From Chloroflexi bacterium OHK40 (GTDB lineage Bacteria > Chloroflexota > Chloroflexia > Chloroflexales > Chloroflexaceae): a DNA stretch of 64,000 nt. This document shows, piece after piece, positions 43,553-53,354 of the stretch. The stretch lies in contig SFCB01000137.1 in NCBI GenBank assembly GCA_004367505.1, forward strand, positions 1-64,000, in the 5' to 3' direction. The notes under the pieces were generated by a model, which was given only the letters and a program-made list of their open reading frames with translations, made no database searches and was not told the origin of the DNA. How positions within the stretch are numbered: position 1 is the first letter of the stretch; every line of letters starts with the position of its first letter. A program made the position numbers and the translations under genes.

Positions 43553-46011
43553 TTGGGGCTGATAATCGTGGTGGGCTCCTGGTCGTGCTCTTCGGGCTCC
43601 TCGACGGAGAGGGCAGCGAGACGGTCATTGCGGTCGAGGTTGAGGACGGTAACGCCCTGAGTGGAGCGACCGAGTTGGGAGATCTCGTCGGCGCTGGTGC
43701 GCATGACGACGCCCGCCTGGGTGATAAAGGTGAGCAGCGAGCTGTCGCGGACGATCGCGGCGCCGGCCACCGAGTCGTCGGGGGAGCGCAGGCGGATGGT
43801 GATCACCCCGCCGGTGGCGCGGCCCTTGGTGGGATACTCATCGAGGGCGGTGCGCTTCCCGAAACCGCGCGCAGTCACCACGAGCAGGTCGGCGCCCTGC
43901 TGGGCGAGCTCCATACTCACCACCCGGTCGCCGTCGGCAAGGTTAATGCCGTTCACGCCGGTGGCGGGCCGGCCCATCGGCCGCACCTCGTTCTGCTCGA
44001 AGCGGATCGTCTGGCCCTTGGCGGTGGTGAGGAGGATGTCCTCGGTGCCGTGGCTGACCTTCACCCACCCGAGCACATCGCCCTCTTCGAGACCAATCGC
44101 GATGAGCCCGTTGGAGCGCACCTGGCTATACTCGCGCAGCTGGGTGCGCTTGATCTTCCCGCGGTGGGTGGCCATCACGAGGTACTCGCCGTCAAACTCG
44201 GGCACGGCGAGCATGCTCGTCACCTGCTCGCCGGGCTCGAGCGAGACGAGATTGACGAGGGGCAGGCCCTTGGCGGTGCGGGTGCTATCGGGCACCTCGT
44301 GGGCCTTGAGCTGGTAGACCTTGCCCTTATCGGTGAAGAAGAGCAGGTTGTCGAGGGAGCCACAGGTGAGCAAGTGGCGGACGATATCTTGCTCGCGGGT
44401 GATCATACCCTTGATGCCGCGACCGCCACGACGCTGCGTGCGATAGGTGTCGGCGGCCTGGCGCTTGATGTAGCCGCGGTCGGTGAGGGTGATCAGCACG
44501 CGGATATCGGGGATGAGGTCTTCGTCGCTCACCTCGCCGGTGACATCGGGGACGATCCGCGTCCGGCGCTCGTCGCCGTACTTCTCCTTGAGCTGGCGCA
44601 GGTCGGTCTGGATCAGGTGGAGCACCTTACGCGGGTTGCGCAGGATCTCCTCCAGTTCGGCGATCAGCTTGATCACCTCGCGGTACTCATCCTCGATCTT
44701 CTTGCGCTCGAGGGCGGCCAGGCGTCGCAGTTGCATATCGAGGATGGCCTGAGCCTGGCGCTCGCTCAGGCTAAAGTTGCGCATCAGGTTGTTGCGGGCG
44801 CTCTCGGCCGTCCGGGACTCCCGGATGGTGCTGATGATCGCGTCGATATTGTCGAGGGCGATCTTGAGCCCTTCGAGGATATGGGCCCGATCGCGGGCTT
44901 TCTCCAGGTCGAACTCGGTGCGCCGGCGGATGACCTCCTGGCGGTGGCCGATATACTCCTGGAGCATACGTTTGAGCGTGAGCACCTTCGGCTGGCGCCC
45001 GCCCTCCACCAGGGCGAGCATATTGATACCGAAGGTCGTCTGCATCTGGGTGTGCTTGTAGAGGGCGTTCAGCACCTTTTTGGGCTGAGCGTCCTGCTTG
45101 AGGATGATCACCAGCCGCATCCCGCTGCGGTCCGACTCGTCGCGCACATCACGGATGCCCTCGATCTTGCGCTCCTTGGCGAGCTCGGCGATGCGCTCCT
45201 GGAGGCGGGCCTTATTGACCTGGTAGGGCAGTTCGGTGACGATGATATTGAAGGCGCCGCGCGCGGCCTCCTCGACGTGGGCCCTGGCGCGGAGCGTGAT
45301 CTGGCCGCGACCGGTGGAGTAGGCGGCGAGGATGCCCTCGGTGCCGAGGATGCTGGCAGCGGTGGGGAAGTCGGGGCCCGGGATGATCTTGATCAGGTCC
45401 TCAACGGTGGCTTCGGGGTTCTCGATCAGGTAGATGATCGCGTCGCAGAGCTCGCCGAGGTTGTGGGGGGGGATGTTGGTGGCCATGCCCACGGCGATCC
45501 CCGCTGCGCCGTTGAGCAGCAGGTTGGGGAGCATGGCCGGAAGCACCCCGGGCTCTTTGTAGGAGCCGTCGAAGTTGTCGCGGAAGTCGACGGTGTTCTT
45601 GTCGATATCGACGAGCAGCTCTTCCGCGATCGGTGAGAGGCGGGCCTCGGTGTAGCGCATGGCCGCCGGTGGGTCGCCGTCAACGCTGCCGAAGTTGCCC
45701 TGACCGTCCACCAGCACGTAGCGCATGCTCCAGGGTTGGGCCATGCGGGCGAGCGCGTCGTAGACCGCCGAGTCGCCGTGGGGGTGCATTTTGCCGAGCA
45801 CATCGCCCACGATACGGGCGCTCTTTTTGTAGGGCTGGTTGCTGCGGAAGCCCATATCCCACATCCCGTAGAGGATGCGCCGCTGTACCGGCTTGAGCCC
45901 GTCGCGCGCGTCGGGGAGGGCCCGCGCGACGATCACGCTCATGGCGTAGCTCAGGTAGGCGCTGCGCACCTCGTTGGTGATGTTTACTGGCCTGACGATG
46001 CCGATCTCCAT
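43546..46011 (-). CDS. gyrA: DNA gyrase subunit A
   Basis: An 821-aa type IIA topoisomerase subunit that cuts and rejoins DNA for negative supercoiling, with GyrB. The catalytic tyrosine is Tyr120 in [11 protein letters not shown]. The quinolone-determining region reads [17 protein letters not shown] with Ser81 and Asp85 as in sensitive enzymes. The GyrA box QRRGGRG lies near residues 526-532, marking gyrase and not ParC, and a six-blade beta-pinwheel follows. The tail is short and acidic. A TGGACA/TATAAT promoter and a LexA-type palindrome lie upstream. gyrB is not adjacent. A long open frame on the other strand is antisense only. Confidence 0.97.
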   Translation of the reverse strand: MEIGIVRPVNITNEVRSAYLSYAMSVIVARALPDARDGLKPVQRRILYGMWDMGFRSNQPYKKSARIVGDVLGKMHPHGDSAVYDALARMAQPWSMRYVLVDGQGNFGSVDGDPPAAMRYTEARLSPIAEELLVDIDKNTVDFRDNFDGSYKEPGVLPAMLPNLLLNGAAGIAVGMATNIPPHNLGELCDAIIYLIENPEATVEDLIKIIPGPDFPTAASILGTEGILAAYSTGRGQITLRARAHVEEAARGAFNIIVTELPYQVNKARLQERIAELAKERKIEGIRDVRDESDRSGMRLVIILKQDAQPKKVLNALYKHTQMQTTFGINMLALVEGGRQPKVLTLKRMLQEYIGHRQEVIRRRTEFDLEKARDRAHILEGLKIALDNIDAIISTIRESRTAESARNNLMRNFSLSERQAQAILDMQLRRLAALERKKIEDEYREVIKLIAELEEILRNPRKVLHLIQTDLRQLKEKYGDERRTRIVPDVTGEVSDEDLIPDIRVLITLTDRGYIKRQAADTYRTQRRGGRGIKGMITREQDIVRHLLTCGSLDNLLFFTDKGKVYQLKAHEVPDSTRTAKGLPLVNLVSLEPGEQVTSMLAVPEFDGEYLVMATHRGKIKRTQLREYSQVRSNGLIAIGLEEGDVLGWVKVSHGTEDILLTTAKGQTIRFEQNEVRPMGRPATGVNGINLADGDRVVSMELAQQGADLLVVTARGFGKRTALDEYPTKGRATGGVITIRLRSPDDSVAGAAIVRDSSLLTFITQAGVVMRTSADEISQLGRSTQGVTVLNLDRNDRLAALSVEEPEEHDQEPTTIISPNG

Positions 46012-46053
46012 GCAGTTCTCCGGCGCGTTCTAATGCGTTAAATGTCAGCTTGT

Positions 46054-46082
46054 ATTATACCGCACGGTGGGGGGTTTGTCCA
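46054..46082 (-). promoter_or_regulatory. gyrA promoter
   Basis: The minus strand carries TGGACA (46077-46082), a 17-base spacer and TATAAT (46054-46059). Transcription would begin near 46047, giving a leader of about 36 bases. Confidence 0.6.
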
Positions 46083-46089
46083 GAAAATA

Positions 46090-46103
46090 CGAACATATGT
46101 TCG
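46090..46103. promoter_or_regulatory. LexA (SOS) box-like operator upstream of gyrA
   Basis: CGAACATATGTTCG is a perfect palindrome and an exact match to the Gram-positive LexA/DinR consensus CGAACRNRYGTTCG. It lies seven bases upstream of the gyrA -35 box. No other copy was noticed in the window. Confidence 0.55.
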
Positions 46104-46152
46104 TTATCCTGGCTGTAAGGGGCGGCTGAGCGCGAGAGGCCGGCCGTGGGGC

Positions 46153-46190
46153 GGCCTGTAGAGACGCAGCTTGCTGCGTCTCTACAGGCC
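46153..46190. repeat. GAGACGCAGC palindromic repeat, copy 2
   Basis: An 18-bp perfect inverted repeat (46153-46170 and 46173-46190) with a TT loop, containing the same core as 3-26. The phosphoesterase stop (46182-46184) and its last two codons lie within the right arm. Confidence 0.75.
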
Positions 46191-46886
46191 ACGCACTGCC
46201 ACGGGGCCGAAATCGAGGTAGTCGGCGGCGGTGAGTTGGTAGCTCACCCCATCGACGGTGCGGTTGACGGCATTCTCGTGGTCTTGCCGGCGGTGCAGAT
46301 GGCCGTAAACGCAGGCGGCGGCGCCCGCCGCGCTGATCCGGCGGGCGAACTCGGTGGGCTGCTGGTTCACGAAGGGCGGGTAGTGGATCATCACCACGAT
46401 CGGCTTCTGGCCGTCGGCCAGGGTGTGGGCGTGGGCAAGAGCCCTATCGAGCATGCCGAGCTCCCGCTGGTAGATCGGCTCGTCGCTGGCGGAGTTGTAG
46501 CCCACCGTCTCGGGAGTGATCCAGCCGCGGGTCCCGCAGACGACAGCCTCGCCGATGTCGCAGGCGTCGGCGCCGAGAAGGGTGATGCTGGGTGGCATGT
46601 GGGGCCGCAAGGGGCCGATCCGGCGTGTGCACCAGTAGTCGTGGTTGCCGCGAATGATCACCTTGCGGCCGGGCAGGGCGTCGAGCCAGCGGAGATCCTC
46701 CAGCGCGTCCTGCAGCTTCATGGCCCAGGAGATGTCTCCGGCAACTAGCACCCAGTCGTCGGGGGCGACGCGGGCGCGCCACGCGGCGGCGATGCGGGCC
46801 GGGTGGTCGCGCCAGTGGGGGCCGAAGATGTCCATCGGCTTGGGCTGGGCGTGGGAGAGGTGGAGGTCTGAGATCGTCCAGATCAT
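46182..46886 (-). CDS. calcineurin-type metallophosphoesterase
   Basis: A 234-aa soluble phosphoesterase with the five family motifs: SDLHLSH (Asp-x-His), GDISWAM, GNHDYWC, an H-containing MIHYPPF, and YGHLHRR. These ligate two metals. The substrate cannot be predicted. Its C terminus ends within the palindromic repeat at 46153-46190, so insertion of the element may have altered the original tail. ATG 46886 was chosen as the start of the fold. The earlier in-frame start 46943 would add non-homologous sequence. It is divergent from the GT39 operon. Confidence 0.9.
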   Translation of the reverse strand: MIWTISDLHLSHAQPKPMDIFGPHWRDHPARIAAAWRARVAPDDWVLVAGDISWAMKLQDALEDLRWLDALPGRKVIIRGNHDYWCTRRIGPLRPHMPPSITLLGADACDIGEAVVCGTRGWITPETVGYNSASDEPIYQRELGMLDRALAHAHTLADGQKPIVVMIHYPPFVNQQPTEFARRISAAGAAACVYGHLHRRQDHENAVNRTVDGVSYQLTAADYLDFGPVAVRGL

Positions 46887-47005
46887 GGCATTGCCCCAGC
46901 AGAGCGGCTGCCGCATCATAGCAGCCGGCGGCGGGCGTGGCAAATCCGGGCGCTCTGCAACCTGCCTTTCAGCGCTGGCTCATCCGGTTGTGGCCCAAGT
47001 GGCGG

Positions 47006-47011
47006 TATAAT
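47006..47011 (+). promoter_or_regulatory. -10 element of GT39/GT4 operon
   Basis: A perfect TATAAT, 46 bases before ATG 47057. A weak -35 lies near 46983. The start of transcription near 47018 excludes the upstream in-frame start at 46937. Confidence 0.5.
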
Positions 47012-47056
47012 GGCGATGTTTGCGCCCCGCCTGAGGGCGCGTTTTCTCGTGCGCCT

Positions 47057-49969
47057 ATGGGTCTTGCCGACGTACAGTCTGATCCGGTGCCCCACCGTGA
47101 TTCTGCCCCGGCCGCGCCGCTGGCCGGCAGCATGCGGGGCTGGCTCTCGGCCATGGCGCTCCTGCTGCTACTGAGCGTCGCCGTGGGCGTGATGGCCTAC
47201 CAGGCCCCGCCAGCGGGGCGGGTGGCGGTGGGCTGGCTGGGCGACCGTTTGTTCCTCAATGCCACCCCGGGCCTCGGCGCTGATGCGCTGGTACGCGGCG
47301 ATCTCTTCGCCGACGACCTGACGCCCGACTCGCCGACGCTGCGTAGCCGCTGGACGCGGCAGCACGCCCGGCTGACGCTGCCCAATGTTGGCGCCGGGGT
47401 TGACCTGGAGGTGCGGCTGGTGGCCCAGGGCTGGCCCGCAGATGTAGTCGGCGCAGCGGTGGCCCAGCCCGAGGTGACGGTGCGGGCCGATGGGGTGGAG
47501 GTAGGGCGCTTTACGCCCACGGCCGCGTGGGCCGAGCAACGCTTTCGGGTGCCGGCGAGCGCGCGCCGTGGCGGTGATCTGACGATCGACCTCGAGAGCT
47601 CCCACGTTTTTACTGACACGGCCAGTTTTGGCGCCGACCCGCGGCCCAAGGGTGTGCGGCTGGCAGAGATCGCCGTGGTGGCTCCGCCCGACGATCTGAC
47701 GGCGGTATACCCACCGGCCTGGGGGGCCGTGGGGCTGCTCTGTGCCAGCGCGCTGCTACTGGCCCTGCTCTTCGCCCGCCTGCTCGGCTCGGTGCCAGCG
47801 GCGTTTGCCGTCACGACGATGGGTGTGGCGGCGGCTGGAGTGGGGCTGGCCTTCGCCCGTATCTGGATGGGCGCGATCCTGAGCGTCGCCCTGCTGATCC
47901 TCGGGGTGCTGCTGTTGATCGCCTGGCACGGGCCGATCCTGGCCACTACGCGGGCGTTGCTACGGCGCTATGCCCAGGGCATGGCCATTGGCTACGGGCT
48001 GGTGGCCGCAGCGCTGGTGCTCTTTGGCTACGCCCTCGCGCGGCTCTTTGGCTGGTTCGGCACCTTCGGCCAGCCGTTGTTCTGGCAGATCTTTCCCGAC
48101 TCGCTGCTCTACGGCCTGCTCGGGGCCGGGCTGCTCGCGCTGGTGCTCGTGCTCGGGCGCCAGGGTCTCCCTCGTCTGGCCGATGCAATCGTCGCGGCGA
48201 TCGGCTCGCGTCGTGGCGCGCTGCTGCTACTCACCGGCTTCGGGCTGATCTGGATTGGGTACGAGGCCTGGGCGATCGCCAGCCTTCCGTACGTCGGCCA
48301 CGCCGACTACGCCGATAATGCGGTGGTGGCCCGCAACCTGGTGGCCGGGCGCGGCTGGGTGGTTGATTATGTGACCCAGTTCTACCGCCTTTACGATGGG
48401 CTCACACGGCCCCAGGAGACATGGCCGCTGCTGCAGCCCGTCTGGATTGCGCCCTTCTTTCTGCTCTTCGGCGCTACCAACTGGGCTGCGCGGATGCCGA
48501 ACCTGGTCTTCAACGTCGTCCTGCTGCTGCTGATCTACCGGATCGGCGAGCGGATCTGGGACCGGCGGGTCGGGCTGACGGCGGCGATCATTGTGCTGAC
48601 GAACTACCTGTTCTTCCGGCTGACGATCTATGCTACGAGCGATCTGGCCTTTGTCGTGCTGAGTATGGGGGCAATCTACTGTCTCTACCGGGCGGAGGAC
48701 CGGGGGCAGGAGGAGGGCCGGGGGATCCACTGGCGCGCGGTGCTGCTCGCCGGGCTGCTCACCGGGCTGATGATGCTCCAGAAGCCCTCCGGGGCGATGA
48801 TCGCCGTCGGGATGGGGCTCTGGTTTTGTGGGCAGCGTCTGCGGCACTTGCGCCGGGATGGGTGGGGCCTGGTGACAGGGAGCCTGCAAGCCCTGGCGCC
48901 GGTGGCGCTGTGGACAGCGATCGCGCTCGCGGTGCTCGCGCCCTACCTGGCGCGCAACCTGGCCCTGTTCGGGGCGCCCGTCTACTCGACGGAGAGCCAC
49001 GATGCGTGGGTGCTGGGCTACCGTGGTAACAGCGGCGACGCATGGGCCGAGATCTACCGGGTGTTTGCCCCCGAGCTCGGCGGCCCCGGCGTGCCCGACC
49101 GCAGTTGGGTGCTGCGCTGGGGGTTCGACGCCACACTGATGAAGCTCGTCACGCAGGCCCGCGAGTTCCGCGACTACTTGATGCCCCCCTGGGTGGGCTT
49201 GCCGGAGGGCGTGGGCCTGCTGTTCAGTGCGAGCGGTTGCCAGAGCCCGGCCAGCCCCGACAACTGTAAGAACCTGCTGGCAGATCTCGGGGCCTGGCTG
49301 GCGCTGATTGGCGCGGTCGGCGCGCTGCGTTTTCGCCGGCGGCAGATCGGCCTGCTGGCGGCGGCGTACGCGCCGTATGTGATCTTTATGCTCACCTACT
49401 GGCGCACCGACGAGCACCGCTACTGGGTGATGCTCGTGCCCTGGCTGGCGCTGCTGGCCGCCTGGACGATCTGGGCCGGCTACGATCGACTCGCCGCGAT
49501 TGGTGACCGTCGCTGGGCGCCGCTCGGTCTGATCCTGGCCTTTGCTGCCCTGAGCGGGGTGGTGGGCTTCTCACGGCCTGATATCGCCGACAAAGTGCGC
49601 AACGAGCCTGGCCCGACCGTCTGGGGCCCCGATCTCGCCGCCTATGCCTGGCTCGATGCCAATCTGCCAGCCGATGCGGCCGTGATGACGCGCATCCCCT
49701 GGCAGCTGAACTGGCACACCAGGCGCCCTGCCCTGATGATCCCCAACACCGGCAACCGCGCGCAGCTGCTCGAACTGGCGCGCCACTACGGGGTGGAGTA
49801 TCTGGTGCTGGAGAATCAGCTGCGGGTGAAGGGCGATGCCGGCCGGCTGCTCGCGCCGCTGATGGATCACGCCAACCAGGTTGGTGATGTGGTCGATGGC
49901 TTCGAGCTGCTGTACGCCAGCCCCACCCCCGATTACCGGGCCTTCGTCTATCGTCTGCCGGAGCCGTAG
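47057..49969 (+). CDS. GT39-like membrane glycosyltransferase with N-terminal beta-sandwich module
   Basis: A 970-aa protein. After one hydrophobic helix (about 30-50) comes a soluble region of about 170 residues with beta-strand character (SRWTRQHARLTLP, AWAEQRFRVPAS and KGVRLAEIAVV). Then about 14 helices carry the ArnT/PMT-like catalytic unit, with YADNAVVARNLVAGRGW in the first big loop where the catalytic acidic residue is expected. A soluble C-terminal domain (about 880-970) ends the chain. It probably transfers sugar from a polyprenyl phosphate to an outside acceptor. The soluble module resembles the C-terminal modules of the two later GT39 proteins of this operon. First gene of the unit; the stop overlaps the next start by one base. 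Confidence 0.85.
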   Translation: MGLADVQSDPVPHRDSAPAAPLAGSMRGWLSAMALLLLLSVAVGVMAYQAPPAGRVAVGWLGDRLFLNATPGLGADALVRGDLFADDLTPDSPTLRSRWTRQHARLTLPNVGAGVDLEVRLVAQGWPADVVGAAVAQPEVTVRADGVEVGRFTPTAAWAEQRFRVPASARRGGDLTIDLESSHVFTDTASFGADPRPKGVRLAEIAVVAPPDDLTAVYPPAWGAVGLLCASALLLALLFARLLGSVPAAFAVTTMGVAAAGVGLAFARIWMGAILSVALLILGVLLLIAWHGPILATTRALLRRYAQGMAIGYGLVAAALVLFGYALARLFGWFGTFGQPLFWQIFPDSLLYGLLGAGLLALVLVLGRQGLPRLADAIVAAIGSRRGALLLLTGFGLIWIGYEAWAIASLPYVGHADYADNAVVARNLVAGRGWVVDYVTQFYRLYDGLTRPQETWPLLQPVWIAPFFLLFGATNWAARMPNLVFNVVLLLLIYRIGERIWDRRVGLTAAIIVLTNYLFFRLTIYATSDLAFVVLSMGAIYCLYRAEDRGQEEGRGIHWRAVLLAGLLTGLMMLQKPSGAMIAVGMGLWFCGQRLRHLRRDGWGLVTGSLQALAPVALWTAIALAVLAPYLARNLALFGAPVYSTESHDAWVLGYRGNSGDAWAEIYRVFAPELGGPGVPDRSWVLRWGFDATLMKLVTQAREFRDYLMPPWVGLPEGVGLLFSASGCQSPASPDNCKNLLADLGAWLALIGAVGALRFRRRQIGLLAAAYAPYVIFMLTYWRTDEHRYWVMLVPWLALLAAWTIWAGYDRLAAIGDRRWAPLGLILAFAALSGVVGFSRPDIADKVRNEPGPTVWGPDLAAYAWLDANLPADAAVMTRIPWQLNWHTRRPALMIPNTGNRAQLLELARHYGVEYLVLENQLRVKGDAGRLLAPLMDHANQVGDVVDGFELLYASPTPDYRAFVYRLPEP

Positions 49970-51228
49970 TGCGCATCCTGATGCTCGCCTCGTCGTTCCC
50001 CAAGTGGCCAGGGGAGACGACGGCGCCCTTCATTGAGGAGATCGCCGCCGGGGTTGCGGCGCGCGGCCACGCCGTGACGCTGCTCCTGCCCGAGCACCCT
50101 GAGTTGCGCCGCGATCCGGTGGTGCGCGGGGTGCGCCTGCGGCCCTTTCGATACGCCCCTCACCCGGCTCTGCGCATCTGGGGCTATGCCCAGTCGCTCT
50201 TGAGCGATACCCAGATCAAGCGGCGCACGCTGGTGGCTGCGCCCTTTGCGCTCGCCGCTTCCTGCGCCGCTGTGGCTCGCGAGCTCGCCGCCGGGCGGGC
50301 AGCCGGGCGGCCCTACCACCTGGTGCATGCCCACTGGGTGCTGCCCAATGGTCCGCCCGCCGCTCTGCCCGCCGCTGTGCAGGCTCTGCCGCTGGTGGTG
50401 AGCCTGCACGGCAGCGACATCTATCTGGCCGAGCAGCACTGGGCGATGGCGCTCGCCGCCCGGGCCGCCTTTCGGGCTGCGGCTATGGTGACGGCGTGCA
50501 GCGGCGATCTGCGTGAGCGGGGCGTGCGGCTGGGCGCCCGGCCCGAGGTCAGCCGCGTGATCCCATACGGCGTGAACCCCGCTCAGTTCCGTCCCGATCC
50601 CACGGCCCGGGCCGCCGTACGCGCCGAGCTCGGCCTCGCGGGCGATGCGCCGCTGGTGGTGGGTCTGGGGCGCCTGGTGGCGAAGAAGGGCTTCGGCGTA
50701 CTGCTGGAGGCCTGGCCGGCGGTGCTGCGCGCATGCCCCCATGCCACCCTCGCGATCGTCGGCTATGGCGATCTGCGCGATGCACTTGAGCGGCAAGCCG
50801 CAGATCTGGGGGTGATGGCTCGGGTGCGCTTCACCGGGCAGCTCCCACGGGATCGGGCGGCGGCTTACATGGCGGCGGCCGATGTCTTTGTGCTGCCGAT
50901 CGTGCGGGAGGGGGTGGACGGGCTGCCAAATGTGCTACTCGAAGCCATGAGTGCCGGCCGGGCCGTGGTGGCCTCCCGCGTGGCTGGCGTACCCGATGTG
51001 GTGGACGATGGTGTGCACGGGCTGGTAGTGCCGGAACGTGACCCGGCCGCGCTGGCGGCCGCGATCGTCCGGCTGATCAGTGAGCCCGACCTCGCCGCGC
51101 GGCTCGGCGCCACGGCCCGCGCCTGTGTTGAGCAGGAGCTTACCTGGGATCGGGCGGCTGAGCGCCTGGAGTCCGCTTTCCAGGTGGCCGTGGCATCGCG
51201 GCCACCGGCGGGGAGCAACAGGCCGTGA
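49969..51228 (+). CDS. GT4-family glycosyltransferase
   Basis: A 419-aa GT-B enzyme. The N domain has MLASSFPKWPGETTAPFIEEIA and HAHWVLPNG. The C domain has VGLGRLVAKKGFGVLLEA, LAIVGYGDLRDAL, VRFTGQLPRDRAAAYMAAADVFVLP and the EGVDGLPNVLLEAMS (E-x7-E) nucleotide-sugar site. It adds a sugar from a nucleotide donor in the cytoplasm, probably to a lipid-linked glycan that the GT39 proteins then use or extend. GTG 49969 overlaps the previous TAG stop. Its stop overlaps the next GTG as GTGA. Confidence 0.93.
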   Translation: MRILMLASSFPKWPGETTAPFIEEIAAGVAARGHAVTLLLPEHPELRRDPVVRGVRLRPFRYAPHPALRIWGYAQSLLSDTQIKRRTLVAAPFALAASCAAVARELAAGRAAGRPYHLVHAHWVLPNGPPAALPAAVQALPLVVSLHGSDIYLAEQHWAMALAARAAFRAAAMVTACSGDLRERGVRLGARPEVSRVIPYGVNPAQFRPDPTARAAVRAELGLAGDAPLVVGLGRLVAKKGFGVLLEAWPAVLRACPHATLAIVGYGDLRDALERQAADLGVMARVRFTGQLPRDRAAAYMAAADVFVLPIVREGVDGLPNVLLEAMSAGRAVVASRVAGVPDVVDDGVHGLVVPERDPAALAAAIVRLISEPDLAARLGATARACVEQELTWDRAAERLESAFQVAVASRPPAGSNRP

Positions 51229-53354
51229 TCCCGCCTCTGCTACCCGGGCGGGCCGCGCGGGGTGGTCCTGGTATGGCGCTGCTGGTAGGGCTGGCGCTAT
51301 TTGGTGTTGCTCTGCTGCTGCGGATCTACCGGCTGGACGCGCAGAGCCTGTGGCTCGACGAGGGCAGTAGCTGGGCGATCAGCCGCTCCGCCTGGGGACC
51401 GCTGCTCCGCGAGTTGCTGAGTCCCACGGCGGCTTATCCGCTCTACCATCTGCTCCTGAAGGCCTGGACGGCGATCTTCGGCGATGGCGAGGCGGCCCTG
51501 CGCATGCCGTCGGCCCTGGCGGGCGCCCTGGCTGTGGTCTGGGTCTACCTCGCGGCGGTTGAGCTCGAACGCGACATACGTGAACGCGACGGGGTGTGGG
51601 CGAGGGGGCTGAGCTGGTATGGGCTCGGGGCGGCGCTCATCATGCTGGCGGCGCCGTACGCGATCTGGTACGGGCAGGAGGCGAAGGTCTACGGGCTGTT
51701 GCTGCTCTGGGCCGCGATGATTAGCTGGGCGCTGCCAAGGGCGTTGCGGACCGGGACGCGGAGGGATTGGGCCGTGCTCGCGGCCCTCTGCGTGGTGGCG
51801 GTGTTTGTGCACCGGCTCGCCGGGCTGCTCGTGGTGGCGGTGGGGTGGGCCTGCTGGGCGTCGGGCTGGCCCGGTACGAGAGGCGCCCGGTGGGTGGTGG
51901 CTGGCGGGCTGCTCGTCCTCTCCGGGGGGATGGTGGCGGCGATGGCCATGGGTCTCGGCAGCGAGAGTGCCACGACGGGGGCCTACATCCCGGCGGGGCC
52001 AGTGGGGGCGCTGTGGCTGACGCTGGTGCGTTTTAGCCTCGATCGGTGGCCCGGTGATGCGCCGCTGTGGTGGCTATTGCCCTGGCTTGCGCTGCTGGCC
52101 GTGGGATCTGGCCGCGCCCTGCTCGACGTGCGGCATTCGCCCCGGCGCCGAAGGGCGACGCTGCTGCTGGCGCTGCTCGGTGTGCCGCTGGCGCTCTTTC
52201 TGGCCCAGCTTGCCTTTACCCGGCTCTATGAGGCCCGCTACCTGATCATCATCTTTCCGGCCTGGGCCCTCACACTCGCCTATCCGCTCGCCAGCAGAGA
52301 GTCAGGGGTCCGTCCGGTGAGTCCGGCTCCGGCTGGCAGCCCCGTGAGGGAGGCTCCAGCCCACAGGCGCCCGCCGCTCTGGTACGGCCTGTTGCTCCTG
52401 GCCGCGCTGGCTACCGGTGGGCTGGCCCTCTTCCAGCCCACCTTCGGGCTCTTCTCGGGCGACCCGGTGAAGGAACAGTACCGTGAAGCGCTGCGTGAAC
52501 TCGCCAGGCGTGCCCACCCCGACGACGCGATTGTGCTGCACCCCGGCTACATCCGCCCGCTCTACGACTACTACATGGGCCGCCTGAGCGCCGACCCGGC
52601 GCCGGAGCCGATCAGCTTCTTCAACTTCTGGCGCGGGCCCACGAGCTATGGTCAGCGTGAGTGGGATATCGAGCGCCGTGAGCGCCTGGCGGGCTATACC
52701 CGGAGTTTCCTGCTGATCGCCCCGGACCACGCACGTACGGTGGACGTGCCGCTGCCCGGTGATGAGTACGGGCTGGTGGGGAACTTCTGGGCCTTCAGCC
52801 GCGAGCAGCGCGCCTGGCCCTGCGGGATCTGGCGGGCCAACGGCGCCCATCTGCTCTGCCAGGAGGCGCCCGAGCCGTACTATACCGGGTCGCCCGCGCC
52901 TACCCCCGCGACGCCTACGGACGCCGTCTTTGGCGAGAACCTGCGGCTGCTCGGCTATACCCTGAAGGCTACGACGCCCGCCGGGCCCGGAACGTACCGC
53001 GCCGGGGGGAGGTTGCCGATCAGCCTTTTCTGGGATGTGAGCGCCCAGCCGACGGAGGACTTCAGCTTCTTTCTGCACCTCTGCCGTGATTGTACGGCGC
53101 CGCCGCTGGCCAGCGACGATGGCCCACCGCTGGAGGGCTACCTGCCAACCAGTAGCTGGCTGCCGGGTAAGCCTGCCCGCGATGATCGGGCGATCGTTCT
53201 GCCCGCCGACCTGCCTCCTGGCCGCTATACCCTGCTCCTTGGGCTCTACCGGCCCGACGACCCGAGTGAGGCCGGGCGCCTGACAGTGACAGGCTGGCCG
53301 CGTCTCGGCGATGACCGCCTGGTGCTCGGCACGATCGAGGTGGTGGCTCCGTGA
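51225..53354 (+). CDS. GT39-like membrane glycosyltransferase with C-terminal beta domain
   Basis: A 709-aa protein. About 11-12 helices span residues 15-410. The first loop has LWLDEGSSWAISRS (catalytic DE-type motif) and YPLYHLLLKAW, as in GT39/GT83 enzymes. A soluble segment follows (about 420-560). The last about 140 residues form a beta domain with LRLLGYTLKATTP, PISLFWDVSAQPTEDFSFFLHL and LPPGRYTLLLGLYRPDD, a module often attached to Chloroflexota GT39 proteins. A Pro-rich linker (TGSPAPTPATPTD) precedes it. The GTG start is coupled through GTGA to the GT4 gene. The substrate is unknown. Confidence 0.85.
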   Translation: MIPPLLPGRAARGGPGMALLVGLALFGVALLLRIYRLDAQSLWLDEGSSWAISRSAWGPLLRELLSPTAAYPLYHLLLKAWTAIFGDGEAALRMPSALAGALAVVWVYLAAVELERDIRERDGVWARGLSWYGLGAALIMLAAPYAIWYGQEAKVYGLLLLWAAMISWALPRALRTGTRRDWAVLAALCVVAVFVHRLAGLLVVAVGWACWASGWPGTRGARWVVAGGLLVLSGGMVAAMAMGLGSESATTGAYIPAGPVGALWLTLVRFSLDRWPGDAPLWWLLPWLALLAVGSGRALLDVRHSPRRRRATLLLALLGVPLALFLAQLAFTRLYEARYLIIIFPAWALTLAYPLASRESGVRPVSPAPAGSPVREAPAHRRPPLWYGLLLLAALATGGLALFQPTFGLFSGDPVKEQYREALRELARRAHPDDAIVLHPGYIRPLYDYYMGRLSADPAPEPISFFNFWRGPTSYGQREWDIERRERLAGYTRSFLLIAPDHARTVDVPLPGDEYGLVGNFWAFSREQRAWPCGIWRANGAHLLCQEAPEPYYTGSPAPTPATPTDAVFGENLRLLGYTLKATTPAGPGTYRAGGRLPISLFWDVSAQPTEDFSFFLHLCRDCTAPPLASDDGPPLEGYLPTSSWLPGKPARDDRAIVLPADLPPGRYTLLLGLYRPDDPSEAGRLTVTGWPRLGDDRLVLGTIEVVAP

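Noticed and set aside
43507-45636. 709-aa open frame on the plus strand
   Set aside because: It is antisense to gyrA over its whole length. Composition and lack of motifs mark it as a shadow.
46937-47056. Earlier start for the first GT39 gene of the operon
   Set aside because: The segment spans the -10 box at 47006 and lacks a signal or helix. ATG 47057 is downstream of the expected transcript start.
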